A DNA stretch of 64,000 bases from Pampus argenteus (lineage: Eukaryota > Chordata > Actinopteri > Scombriformes > Stromateidae). The notes under the pieces were generated by a model. The model did no database searches and was not told the origin of the DNA. It saw only the letters and a list, made by a program, of their open reading frames with translations. Made by a program: the position numbers and the translations under genes. The stretch's first letter is position 1. Every line of letters starts with the position of its first letter. The stretch is taken from the NCBI GenBank assembly GCA_036937835.1, contig CM072870.1:3494501-3558500 (forward strand). The letters run 5' to 3'. This document shows, piece after piece, positions 45,023-58,149 of the stretch.

Positions 45023-48000
45023 TTAGCTCCTCCTCATGGCGGCAGGCACCTTGTATGGTGGCCTCTGAATGTGTGTGTTTGAAAGTGTGAATGTTGTAGA
45101 GTAGAGCGTGTTGAGTGGTCGGAAAGACTAAAACCTTTACTGGTGGATATAAGAAAAATAATGACATTTTTATGATGACACTATAGCTGTTGAACTAAAG
45201 TCTTTAATGTGCTCTGGCAGCTCCATGACAATCAGCTAAGCAGTTTACCCAGTGCTTTGGGAGAACTGCAGGAGCTCCAGCAACTGCGACTCAGGTATGA
45301 AACAAGTTGAAACACTGTTTTATGACAGAAATGGAACACTTTCTATCTGAGCGTAAATGTTGCTTCACATATACCGAGAAGAATATGTACAAGATTAATA
45401 TAACAAACTACAGAGCTGAGAAGGTTGGAGAAAGACAAAAAAGAAATGGACAAAGAAATGACTGCTAGATAACAATACCTAGAAAAGTCTGTAACTGTAT
45501 GAAAACAAGAGTAAAGAAACAAAAGATGGCTTGTCCAAAAAGTCTTCTGTTGTTGTGATTGTGAATGGTGACTATTTCATCAGTCTGCTATGTGGTTTCT
45601 CTGCCCTCTATCTGAATTGTGTTGTCAAGCATGAATGCACACACACAGACACACGCATGCATACTGCAGCCTGCATTATTTTAGCTGATAGTGTTAGTGA
45701 GTCCATCCGTTTCACTATGACATGTCAATACAACTGTTCCCTGATAGAAATTGTTCTATATGTAAAAACATCAGTAAAGTGAGTGACAAATAAAAATGAA
45801 CAAATCTTGCAGCACCTCTGCTGTCACATAATGTGGTCATTATGTGACCACAGGGTGCCACAGCACCCGCTGTGACTTAACACACTTAGATGAATAATAT
45901 ACAAATCTCTGACAGCAGCAGTAAGCCCTCTCTGATTTCACTATAAACAGTGTATTTGTATTTGTATTCCTGTGTGAGCAGTCATAACCAGCTGACATCA
46001 CTGCCAGTGGAGGTGTGTACTCTGAAGAACCTGCGTAGCCTCACGCTCCAGCAGAACCTGCTGGAGAACTTGCCAGAAGAACTGGGCCAGCTGGAGAACC
46101 TGACCGAGCTGGTAACCAGCACATATATTACACTCACACCAGGCTATTTCTACTGTGTTGTGTGATTGGCTTACGTTGTTGTCCTGTCTGTTGTGATTGG
46201 TTGAAGGACCTGTCCAGCAACCAACTGAAGGGCCTGCCCTCCAGTCTGGGCTGTCTCACCTGTCTGCAGAAACTGCACCTGTGTCATAACAAGCTCAGCT
46301 GTCTCCCTGACAGCCTGGCCCAGCTCGCAAGTAAGACCAGCTTCACACTCGGTGTACCGGAGATGATCAAATAGCAACAACAGAAGCAGGTTGTATTTGA
46401 AACGGTATTAATAAAAGTATAAATCAAAACTTCTGACTTTGTTTGACAGATGTTAAGCTGTTGGACTGCAGCAATAACCAGCTGACTGACATTCCTGCCG
46501 GCCTATCAGAAATGCTTGCTCTGGAGCAGCTGTACCTCAGACACAACAAGCTCCGCCTCCTCCCACAGCTCCCTGCACCTGCGCTGAAGGTAACAACCTC
46601 CAGCACAGCTAAACAGAAACAGAAACTATAAACATATGAATGCAGAAGCTGTAACCAGCAGGACAAGATTTCGGTACCAGAAGCATTCTGGTTTATGTTT
46701 ATAGTCTGCTTGTAGTCCAGGTAGGATTGACCAATCCTGTTTGAAGCGGCTTTGGTTGAATGCTGGTCAACAGTCCGTGTGAAGAACAAAAGAGGCAGAA
46801 CTCATAGTCTGAAATGAAATCTTGGAACCCATCAGCCACCATCTGATGATGACTTAGCTTTTTAAAAAATGTATCTGCAATTATATGCATTTATCTGTAA
46901 ACGGAAAAGGAAGACAGTTTCCCCCAGAGGCTAATTCGCCGTCAGCTGATGGGTGCTGAGATCGGGTGTAAAGTGATGTAGATGATAAGCAAATAAGTGA
47001 TGATTCGTGACTAAGTTTACTGATTGTTCTGTGTGTGTGTGTGTGTGTGTGTATAGGAGTTGTATGTTGGAAACAACCAGATTGAGCAGTTGGCTACGGA
47101 GCAGCTGGCCAGCCTGGCAGTCATCTCCATTCTAGAGCTCCGAGACAACAAGATCACAACCCTCCCCGAACAGATCACCTTACTGAGCACGCTCACACGC
47201 CTCGACCTCACCAACAATGACATCAGCACGTAGGTCACTGCCGCCACGACAGCACCATGACATCACCACCACCCGTAGTAACTGTTTGTTGCCGTGAACC
47301 AAACTCAACAAATCTTTGCAACATCTCAGTGGGGTTTTACCTCCTGCTACATATTTATATTGTCCTAAATGATTTTAGTGCACACTGTTGTTGAGTCTTC
47401 CAGAGCAAAGACTTGAGCTGAATTGGGGTGTATCTGTCAGTCTTCCAGCGACTCTCAGCCTGCTGCCCAATCTGAAGATGGTTCTGTTGGAGGGAAACCC
47501 TCTGCGAGGAATCAGGAGAGACCTGCTCACTGTAGGTGACACACACAGAACACAGAGAAGGAGGTCAGGTCCAAACACTGAAGTTACAATAACCAAACTA
47601 TAATACAAACACACTTGTGTTTTACTTGTGTCTGGGTCTTAGTGTTAATGTTAAATTAAACAATTTTTGTCAAAAGTAAGTACAAATATAAAACAATAAT
47701 AGATAGTGTGAGCATGTGAAGGCATTTCAACCTTTACATGAGGAAAAGTTACTATTTAACAGCTTTACAATGCTTTGCATGCCATAACCCACATCAGACA
47801 TTTGAATGGATGTAAACCAGGAATGAAAACAGTACTCTACAGATATATACAGTAAATGAGTTTATAGGTAGTACTTTATTTATGGAATTTCACTGGAATG
47901 TTTCTTTCATAAACCATCTGTTCATGTAGTTCTTCACTAGAATATATATTTATATTCATATTCTAACACTCCTCTTGTGTTGTTCTCATCACAGAAAGGA

Positions 48001-50201
48001 ACCAATGAGCTTCTGAAATATTTAAAAGGAAGAATTAAAGGTACTGTTCACTTTTTGTGCTGAGTGGAAACAGTTTTGACCCAGAAAGGACTGAAGCAGC
48101 TCCATCACAGGCCTTAGGGTCACATGTGTCATTCACTTACAGTACCACTTCTAATCATTCATTTTATCATCAAATCATTTGTTAGGGCAAAAAAAGCACT
48201 GATCCATTTCCTGGTTAATTAATAATTCACTAATTGCATATTTTTGCCACACAAATTTCCATTGCTTTGCCATGGACTATGAAGTTTTTCAGATTTCAGA
48301 TTCTGATTGTTTCAGCTCAACTGGCTTTTGCTGAGCTTTCAGTTACATCTCAAGGTCTTCATCAGAAAGTTCATGGGTGGCTATTTTTCAGGTGACTGGA
48401 CAGTGCAGCTGTGTTACTGTGACCCAACTTAATTTGATCACTAGTCATCACAGGTTGTCACCAAATTCCCCGTGCGGGCGTGCATGCGTGTGTGTGTGTG
48501 TGTGTAATTTGCAGAGGAGCCCGAGGGAGCCGATGAAGAACCTACAGCCATGACGTTACCCAGCCAGGCCAGAGTCAATGTACATAACATTAAAACTCTC
48601 AAGTTATTGACGTACAGGTTAGTGATACGTTCTCACAAACTGTGAGGAAAGAGTGCATTTTTAAAAAAAAAACTATGATGTACCCGCTGACGCACATCCA
48701 ACTGAACCTAACTGCAAGGAAGCAGCACATTGAAATACTACCTTGTCATGAGGCACGTACAATGTTGAAGCAGCTGACTGATCCACGTTACTGCCTTTAG
48801 TCTTGTCAGACATTATCATGACATTGCTGACCACCAGGGGGCAGAAATGTCTGCAAATCACAGTTTGGATGTTGCATATTTGCCGATTTGTTCGTCTGGA
48901 TAAGATCCTTCCATCTATTCCATACACTGCATGTTCTGTTTGGGGTTAATGTTCACTGCTGGGGCTGCATACAGTTTTATATTGAGCTGAGAGGGTTATC
49001 AGTTACAACCAGATCAGATACACAGTGAGACAAACGTATTTACAAGAGAAAACAAAGGTGTTAAACTGTGTTAGCCTGATATGTTTGGCATTAATCATTA
49101 TATAGTTTATCCACTGACAGGTTTATTTTTATACTGTAGAATGTCCCACTTACAAAAATATTTAATAACCAAGGTATCCTCGTCAGTGTTATTAAATGTT
49201 TTATGGCATTTGTTTATGGCAAAAAAGAGTAAATATTGGCTTATGTATTGTTATCAGTATCAGCCTCTGAAACCCAGAACCCAGACGGCCTTCCTGTTTC
49301 AGCTTTGACCTGCTGCACTTTCTGTACAATGAAGCATTTATAGCAACATTTCAGGCGTGCTTGCTTTTAGTTTGACCTCCAAATGCACCTCTGACTTAAT
49401 CTTAGTGATGTCACTTAACTGAATAACAAAAGAAGTCGTCATGAACTAGAAATTTAAAGCTGCACGTTTGGATATTTGATTTGATTTGATTTCTTTATAG
49501 ACGTGATTCTCTTTATCACAAATTTATTTGATATGTTTAAAGTTAGAGTAGCTCAAGTTTAACTGACTGTGTCTTTGTTTGTGTTCAGTGAGAAGCAGGC
49601 AGATAATATTCCAGATGAACTGTTTGATGCTGCAGCAGATGAAGCTGTTACCACCGTTAACTTCAGCAAGAACCAGCTGTCCTCCATACCTTCCAGGTAC
49701 ACAAACACACACACACACATACGCACGAAGGCCCAATCCCAAACCAGCCCTGTCCACCCCCCTCTGTTAGCATGTTTGTGTGAAAGGGTCCCATTCACAT
49801 AAGCATAGAGTATAGGTGAATTATGAAACCCTGCATCAATGCAGAAAAGAGGAAATGAGGAAATATGTTTTTAGAGAAATGAGACGTCCTATTTCCTGTT
49901 CAAGGAAAGATCAACCTGACGGTGAAGTAGTAGTGGGTGGGGGCCGGTTAGGGATGGAGCCAATCACTCACACTCAGCATGATGTCAACGCGAGTGGTGC
50001 TGACATCATCAGGGTGGGACAGAGATCAAAGATAATATATTGAACAGAGATGAATCCCAGACTAACTGCAGATGTGTGAACTGTGTGTGCAGACTGATGG
50101 AGTTCCAGTCCTCACTAACAGACATCAATCTGGGCTTCAACAAACTGACCTGCTGTCCTGACATCTGCAAATTACTGCAGCTAATGCACATCGACCTCAG
50201 G

Positions 50202-50233
<32 letters not shown>

Positions 50234-52557
50234 GATCAACACACACATTCATTTCCATTCTAAGCCTGCTCCATAGAACTCTTTGTACATAGTTTCTACT
50301 GTGTGTACTTCACATTAAAGTAATCAAAATCACCACATTCAAATATTATAACTGTTAAATATTTTAAACAGTTTAATATGCAGGTAGTCAGCTGACATGA
50401 CAACTGACTGTTGCCTGTTGTCATAGTAACGCAGCATGCTTTCCAGCTCAGAGGCCTGTACTCTGTAGCAAGTTCAGCATAGCCAGGATATCTTCTGTTA
50501 TCTGCCTTCACTGACGCTAACACTGGCAGACTGGATAAGCAGCAATCATACAGCAGAAGAAGAAGGAGATGTAGAGTCCTGTCAGCCATCACTCCAGGGA
50601 TGAGATAATCTTTGAACAATTAAAATGCAGCTAAAATCATCATTATGTGTTTAGTGTCGTAATCAATCTTACCGTTTGTTAGTGAAAATAATAAAATGTT
50701 CCTACCGACCTATAAAATTAAACCTATATTGCCCTTATTTGTCATTTCCGTAACCCAGAGTTAAACCTGAAGTTACCCCGCTAACCCTAAATCCTGCTAC
50801 ATAGTACAAGTTTTTCAGGAGCTCAACAGTTCCAAGAAAAGTCAGAGCAGTGATGGAAAGATTAAAAAAAACAGATCAAAGCAATGCTGAAACATCTCTG
50901 CTCACAACACTGATGACTGAATCTGAGCCGACTGAAGGCTTAACAGACAGCAGTGTTATGTGGTTCACTGATTAATGGACGGAGAGAGGCATCCTGTCAG
51001 AGTCACACCTGCAGCTCACCCCACGTTTCCTGTTAACACGCACAATTGTTTTTCTTTGTCCGTCTGAAATATGAGCTCATTTAACATTTTAAGGTGTTTA
51101 ATTGTATCCATATTTTCTCTATTTTAATAATATTTACATAAAGGAAACTTATGTTCACATATAGAATCATTGAAGAGGAGTTAATATTGCACTTAACTTT
51201 TCTTTCAGGAATAACCAGCTGAGTGATTTGCCATGTGAAATGAGGAACCTAACTAAACTACGCTCCATTACCCTCAATTACAACAGGTACCAAACTCATT
51301 CAAGACGGCTACAACTCCAAATAAAATCCTCATCAACACACTCACCTTAGCTACTGCAGTGTTAAGTTATCTAACATGTTAACTCCCCAGCCCAAAGGAG
51401 ACCCTGCTGCAACATGAAGATGAGACTTTTTCTCACATTTAATGGGACATTTTGGTTTCAGGGTTTGCTTACAGTAACGTAAACTAAATCAATCCAACCA
51501 ATTACCAGAAAACTATATTTGCTACACACCCTTACAAATCCCATGGCTGCTTTACATATTTACACAACGCTGTTTACAATATACAGCATTACAGAAGTGG
51601 AAGCGGAAAGAGAAATCACCTACACGCTCATTTACATAATGATTCAAACACAGCCGCACGCACGCAGTACATACTACACAGTGTTACTATACAGGACTGT
51701 TGATTTTAGTTTTGTCATATTTCATGATGTCTTATCAAGCTCATGGATGTTTTACACCTGTGTGTGCATCGGTATTCATTTTCTTACTGAAAATAATAGT
51801 TCCAGGGAGATAAATATCACCTATTGATTACAGTTATTGGTAGAGCAAGTCCCAATATGTGTAATTTAAGTGAATCTATATTTGAATCTACAGCACCAGT
51901 CAAAAGTTTGGACACTCAATCCAACCTAGTGTTTGACTGGTACTGTATGTTGAATAATTCAGACTGCGTAGGGTACAGCTGTGGTTCCTCCTGTCTCTGT
52001 CTCCATCTGAGACACATTTAAGGGATTAGACCATCATGGATGATGATGATGGAGGAAGCAGCTTTAGCTGAATGGAAAGCACCTGTAGTAAAATGAGTCT
52101 TTGAGTCACAATCTTTCTACTGATCATAGGTTCAAGTCCTTCCCTGAAGTCCTCTATCAGGTGGTTTCCTTGGAAACGGTGTTGCTTGGTAACAACCAGG
52201 TGGGCGGGTTGGACCCTAGTCGTCTGATGAAGTTGGTTCATCTGTCAACACTGGACCTGTCAAACAATGACCTGCTCAACATCCCCCCTGAACTGGGCCT
52301 GTGTGCCAGCCTCAGGTAAGGAGCACACCTGAACAGAGAAACACACACTGTCCTCCTCCTCCTCCTCTTCCTCCTCCTCCTCTTCCTCTTCCTCCATCAT
52401 ACATGTGTGTATGTGTGTGTGCCTCAGCCCCTTCACTGCAGCACACCACCAGGTAGGTTCCTAAGTAGTAGAGATTTGAGTGCAGAGAGCTGTGAGTGAC
52501 AGTGCATAAGTATAGTGGATAGTGAAGTGCAGACAGGAAACAAGGGGAGAGAGTAAC

Positions 52558-52588
<31 letters not shown>

Positions 52589-52711
52589 AGGTGTCTCAGT
52601 CTGGATGGGAATCCTTTTCGTACACCCAGAGCAGCCATTGTTGCTAAAGGGACGGATTCATTGTTGGAGTACCTCCGCAGCCGCATACCTACGTCAGCTC
52701 CACTGCCATGA
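43799..52711 (+). CDS. lrrc40: lrrc40, leucine-rich repeat containing protein 40
   Basis: Fifteen coding exons: 43799-43943, 44609-44790, 45221-45294, 45982-46111, 46207-46330, 46450-46589, 47057-47229, 47441-47531, 47995-48040, 48515-48617, 49589-49696, 50093-50200, 51209-51286, 52130-52315, 52591-52711. They sum to 1809 nt (602 residues plus TGA), the same length as human LRRC40 as I recall it. Diagnostic blocks are LLKAARRSGQLNLSGRGLTE near the N-terminus, RWWEQTDLTKLLLSSNQL, AMTLPSQARVN between the two LRR arrays, and LDGNPFRTPRAAIVAKGTDS near the end. Some twenty LxxLxLxxN repeats fill the rest; no signal peptide or membrane helix is present, so it should be intracellular. Function is uncharacterised. 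All junctions are GT-AG and in phase. Confidence 0.97.
44940..45009. repeat. inverted repeat arm 2
   Basis: Partner of the arm at 42983-43064, inside lrrc40 intron 2. Contains TGTGACAACCTCTTTCTGG...GAGTCAGGTGTG, then (GT)n and (GA)n. Confidence 0.85.
45038..45140 (+). repeat. SINE 3' fragment
   Basis: GGCAGGCACCTTGTATGGTG followed by GAGTGGTCGGAAAGACTAAAA matches the 3' part of the same tRNA-derived teleost repeat seen at 4812-5045 (GGCACCxxGTATGGxxGCC...GAGTGGTC.GAAGACTAGAAA). In lrrc40 intron 2. Confidence 0.5.
48831..48844 (+). promoter_or_regulatory. candidate CTCF site
   Basis: CCACCAGGGGGCAG matches the CTCF core consensus at all positions. Within lrrc40 intron 10. Same orientation as the site at 6092. 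Confidence 0.5.
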
Positions 52712-52983
52712 TCAAGTATTTTTTGGTAATGCATCTCCTAATTTTTTTTTTTATATATATACATCCATGTTTGTTTACACGAGTCCACATTTGTGTGTAA
52801 AGTTGTGATAACATCACGTAGTCTGCGTTTTGAGCAGTCTCCATCTGAAGTTGTTAAAAAATCCGACTTTGAGCCGCAGTGATGTGGTTTGTGTTGAATC
52901 AATGCGATGAATGTTGCAGGACAATCTGACTCAAATTACACGTGTGAAAGAAAAGAATCAACGACAAAGTCTATTTGTCACTT

Positions 52984-52989
52984 AATAAA
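52984..52989 (+). terminator. lrrc40 polyadenylation signal
   Basis: AATAAA 273 nt after the stop codon, followed by a G/T-rich stretch (AGTTGTTGCT). It is the first canonical signal downstream of the gene. Confidence 0.6.
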
Positions 52990-54172
52990 GTTGTTGCTAA
53001 GAACTGTGGCATGAATTTTTATTATATTATATATATAGGTATTATATTATGTATATTATAAGATCAACAGTCCATAGCCCAGTCCAAACTCTGTAACAAG
53101 ACGAACAAAAAGCGTTTGTCAGCTAACTGTTGGCAGTGTGTTTTGTGTTACATTTCCTTCATAGTAGTCTTTGTCCCTCCTGTTTCGTGAAGTGAGTTGT
53201 GGTTTGTTGACCTCTTTTCACTACTCACATGTTTGAATCAGCCAATAGCTGCCTGACTGGAGGATTGACACTGTTCCACAACATCATTCATGTGCCAACA
53301 GCACGTTTCCTCTTCATTATATATAACTATATCAGCGCTGTGCTACATCTTTGAACCATAATGTCAGCTGACAACAGGTGGAAATGACCCTTAAACATCA
53401 CTGTTTTCTTCAAAAAAAGTGTTCAGCATTGTTCACATTTTACCATTTTTGGACCTGGAGCAGAATATATCAGACTTTCATGACACATGAAAATATGCAA
53501 CTGATTGTCAGTGTGACAGATTACAGACGATACAGTCGATGATGAGATTGATCAAAATATTTTTCAGTGGTCGTCTTGACTCTAGTATAGATAATGATTG
53601 ATGAATGGAAATATGAAACTAAGGAGGAATCAGTGGCAAAACTATTATAAATTGTTCATTCAAAATATGGTGTAAATGAGCATTACAGTATTTGTCTCAA
53701 AGGACGGTTTTACTCATCACCTGCCAGCTTTCCTCATGCCAACCATCTGTGACGTCATATTCGTTTACAGCTGTCGTCTGTGGCGCCCTCCTACTACTGG
53801 ATGGTGAGAGATGGTGTAAAACACACAGTGCACAGACTGCATTTTGAACAAAATTTATTGAAACTGCCAGCCAGGACAGGTGCAACCCAACAAGCTGAAT
53901 ATTTTCCAAGAGGAAAAGTATCAAGAGAGTCTAAAACAGTTAAAATACCAGTTTGTGTTATACAATCCTCAACCACTTTATCTTATTATCTTTAAAACAA
54001 TCATTACAGGTAGCAGTTTAATCTAGGAGCTTTATAGAAGTGATTTCCTGGCTGTGCAATCAGAATGTGAGTCACATCTGTTCCCTGTTAGAATAATCAC
54101 ACATCAGATAGATACAACCTATACCAGGTAGAAAACTAGCACAGTTACAAACAAACAAAATCAAATGAAATG
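52990..54172. other. convergent intergenic region lrrc40-ptma
   Basis: The two genes point at each other here. I see no exon, transposon or RNA gene. A minus-strand AATAAA at about 53859-53854 is a weaker alternative poly(A) signal for ptma. Confidence 0.55.
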
Positions 54173-54178
54173 TTTATT
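54173..54178 (-). terminator. ptma polyadenylation signal
   Basis: TTTATT on the plus strand, AATAAA in the ptma sense, about 630 nt after the ptma stop. A 3' UTR of this size is normal for prothymosin genes. Confidence 0.5.
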
Positions 54179-54805
54179 GTTCAACAAAGTAGCACAGATA
54201 GAGCATACAGAACATAAAAAACATTCAAACTAGGCCATGATGGACAGACAGACAGGCAGACAGCAGAAACTACAGCCTTTGAATCTCATATAAACTACTA
54301 CTAATACACACTCAGCACCCTGAGAAGTGCTGAGTCACTGTAACACTCCCACGTGACTACAGGTCAACACACACCTTGTTCCTACTGATGCATAAATCCT
54401 ATGTTGTAATAAAAGTAAGCGTGTGTGTGTGTGTTTGTGTGTTTGACATGTCGCAGCATGTTAGATTTTGTGTGTGTGTGCGTGTGTGTGTGTGTGATGA
54501 TGGGCTGTATGCTTCTGGTTGGTTCATACATATTGTGGATAGCTGATGATAGCGACTCTGGATCTAAAAGTCTTCAAAGCACCACTTGATAACAAGAAAG
54601 ATCACTGTTGCAAAATGGCCTGACCTCCTTACAATATATACAAAAATATAAAATGTAAATAAAAATACAAACAAATTCTCTTTTTTTTTTTTTTTAAAAG
54701 CATTCTTGTTAAGAAGAGAGGACTGAGGTGTTGGAAGGTTTGCTAGAAAACTGTCTGTCTCGCGATAGTGTCGGAGTCCTCCAGACAGAGCGGCCGCTGC
54801 AGCCT

Positions 54806-57800
54806 CTACTTCTCTGTCTTCTGTTTCTTGGTTTCAGTTTCATCCTGTAAGTAAAGAACAGGGTGAGAGGTGCTGCCTCAGGTACATACAATACTGGGCT
54901 GCATTCAAGACAAGCAGATGGACAGAAAAATGCAGAAAAACATTTGATTGGCTTTAGATTTGTTTTTTCTTATGTTGCAAATAAACTATTCCATTTGTAG
55001 ATGTGGAACAGGTATGTCAAACTAATCCTGTAGAAGTATGCAAAATGTAGTTCTTTCCACTGCAAGTCATCAACTGCCTATAAACTCAACTAACCTAAAA
55101 TCTAAAAAATAACTTCTTCACAACTTTGTCTCTGTTTCTGCAATAATTAATCACAGATATAATAGTTCTTTCCAGGAAACCTCCTGGGAAATGAAATTAC
55201 TGAGTTTCTGTTCTAAGCCAGAAATAGAGAATTATTCTGCTTATAACCACAAGAGGTCATGGTGTACAGTGACTTTACAACTGTTCCGGTGCGTTGTTGA
55301 CTGAGGTGTTTTTTAATATTTACCAGCCTTGCCAGAAGCAACTATATTACTCTGTTTTTTCCCAGTGGAAACATGGTTTATCTCCATATTGGTGATTGTT
55401 TTAAAATCAATAAACGGATCTTTCTTGGCTCTAAGCTCTAACAGTGACCGGACCACAGTCTCCTTAAAGGTCCCATCTGTAAAGTACTGGACTTGAGTAT
55501 TTCCATATTATGCTTATTTATACTTCCAAGCCACTATTTTAGAGAGCAATACTTTTTACTTTTTTCTTAACAGCAATATTAGTTACTTAGATTTTATATT
55601 GAAAAACAAATGATAAGCTTATAAAATACCATCCATAGTGTTTCCAAACTGTACCTTCATTAATACAAATTTGCATAGCATTCTTTTTGCTTCTTATCAC
55701 CTTATGACCCCTCCACATTTATCTTAAGACCTGTTGGAGGGGACCCGACCACGTATTGAACTGAACTCATTAAACTGATCTACCTAACATTATATATAGT
55801 AACACTAGTTAAAACTTAACACCAGCTACAACAGTATCTGGTTAGGAAAAAAGCAATCCACACCTTCCAGCCAATCAAAATGAAAGCGTTGATCAGTGTG
55901 TGTATAAAAAGCTATCTGTGTTCACTTTATGTTGGATGTTCTGGGCTCCATCTAGTGTCCACTGGAGGAAGTGCAGATTCCAACTCCTCCCTGATCAGTT
56001 CATCTCTCCACCTCCACATTCAGCCTTCTAATTGCTAATGATGCTAATAATGCTATAGACTAAAAGGCTACTTCCAGCATCCCACATCTGAATTATTTAA
56101 ATGCTGCATTCCTGCTAGTCTTCTATAGGCTACTGCTCTTCCTCTAACTGAAAGTGTGCATCATTGCAGCTCTTCCTCACCTCTTCATCATCATCATCAT
56201 CCTCAGCTGCTCTCTTCCCTGTTGGTCCATCCAGGTCATCTTCTTCATCATCCTCTTCATCACCTGAATACACACAGATAATCACAGCCTGTTAGAGTGA
56301 CGCAGTAATGCAGAATAAACCCAGGCTTCAGGTGGGCATGTATTACCTGACCTGGATAACACTGCTCCCATCACATCTCTATCAGGTCTGGTACCTGGGT
56401 TTGTGTAATCTAAACTAATATTCAAGTGTATAAGGATGTAAGTCGCATTATATTTGTTCTGGCAACAATATCATCCCATGATAGTGTGAGAATGGTGTGA
56501 GCTTCTTTTTTCCATCATGTTCAGCAGGGTATGAAGACACCTACCCTCTCCATCCTCCTCCTCCTCTTCTCCCACGTCCTCTTCGTCCTCCTCTACCTCA
56601 TTCTCCTGCTCTCCGTTCTCTTCATCCTGACAGTGTGACACAAGAGTCATGTTGCTCACCAGCAGAGAGACAAAGACCTTTCATGTTCTACAAGCTGAAA
56701 GAGGTTCGAGAAAGAGGAAGCTGTTCTTACAGTTTTGCCATTGGCGGCAGCATCCTCTCCGTTCTCTGTGTCTTCAGTCTGTTTCTTCTCCTTCAGCTCC
56801 TGAAAGCAAACAGACACACACACACGTCTAGTTTTATGAATATAGTGTTGTGTTATTAAGACAAAAGAAATGACCTAATGATCAACACTGAAAATGAATG
56901 ATGGCCTTAATGTTTTTAACAAAAACTCAAAAATGTGTTTTTCTTCTTGTTTCTACAGTTAGATGTTTGAGCTGTGCAGAATGCAGAATGATCTATGTGC
57001 AGAGTGTGATACATAAAAGCTGTTTTCACATTCATCTGCATGGTTTCTGACTAATCCTGGTTAATTAACACCAGTGTGATGTGGAGGCTCCAGTGCACAT
57101 AGACTGAGGATGGAATTTTAGCTAAGGACATATTTTGCATCAAGCAGTTAAACAGCACTTTAATGTTTGTGGAAAACATTTTCATGTATCCCTCACTAAA
57201 CCAAAACAGAGAAGAAAGAAAACATGCTGTTTGCTCCAGTTCAGGCTAGCAAACAGTAAGTGTGCTTTGTTAATCAGACTGTTAAATCTGTCCATCCTTC
57301 TCACTTCCATCAAGCTGCCAGGCTGCAAACTGCCTTTTTAGCGACAGGTGGTGCTTTGAAGCCCAGACCTCCTATTGGTCTGCTCTTTCTAAGTCCCTCC
57401 CACCTCGTTGTGGCTGGCTGAAATGTGACACCGCCTGTCACCGCAGCCTATTAGGGAAACAACAGACACGCCCATGCAAAGACTACAACTCCCAGCGGCA
57501 CGGCATCTGATTATTTATTCTCTGTCAGCTAATCAGAGTAAGTGCCAGATGAAGATGTTTTTCTTCTGACGAAACTCCTGAAACAACCCAATAACCACGA
57601 CATTGTTTCTCCTATTCCGTGCTATACAGGAAGTTTCCAGTGCATGTAGCTGCTGCTTCCAATGTCTTTTAGTATCGCCACTTTTCTAAATATTACTTAC
57701 AGCTACACACAGGCTGCAGTAGCTTCCATAACTACCTGTTCCCCCAAGAAAAAAAAAGTCATTCTAACTTAGTTTAGCAGTAAATACAAAGACAAACAGA

Positions 57801-58112
57801 GCTAACGGTGCTGTTTTACGCTCTAGCTAACTATCAGTGAACCCGCGCGCTCTGTTCGCACTGGCACGTGCCTTCCTTCCCTCGCGCAGCAGCTGTTTGA
57901 AGTAACTGGAGCGCCGCTTCACTTCCTATCCGTCCACTCTGAACTGTCCTCCGTATTTAAAGGAGACACGCGTAGTTTTAAATGAGACAAAAAAAACCGC
58001 GGCTCAACAATAAACTGCCTAAAGGAGCACCAGGTAGAGACGCATTTTACATTTTTAGAGAGAACAATAAAGATTGTGAGGTGTGACAGTATCTATAGCA
58101 GGCTACATCCAC

Positions 58113-58149
<37 letters not shown>

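Noticed and set aside
52065..52141. tRNA-like A box (TAGCTGAATGG) and B box (GGTTCAAGTCC)
   Set aside because: The B box overlaps the 3' splice site and first codons of lrrc40 exon 14, the box spacing is too long, and no cloverleaf forms.
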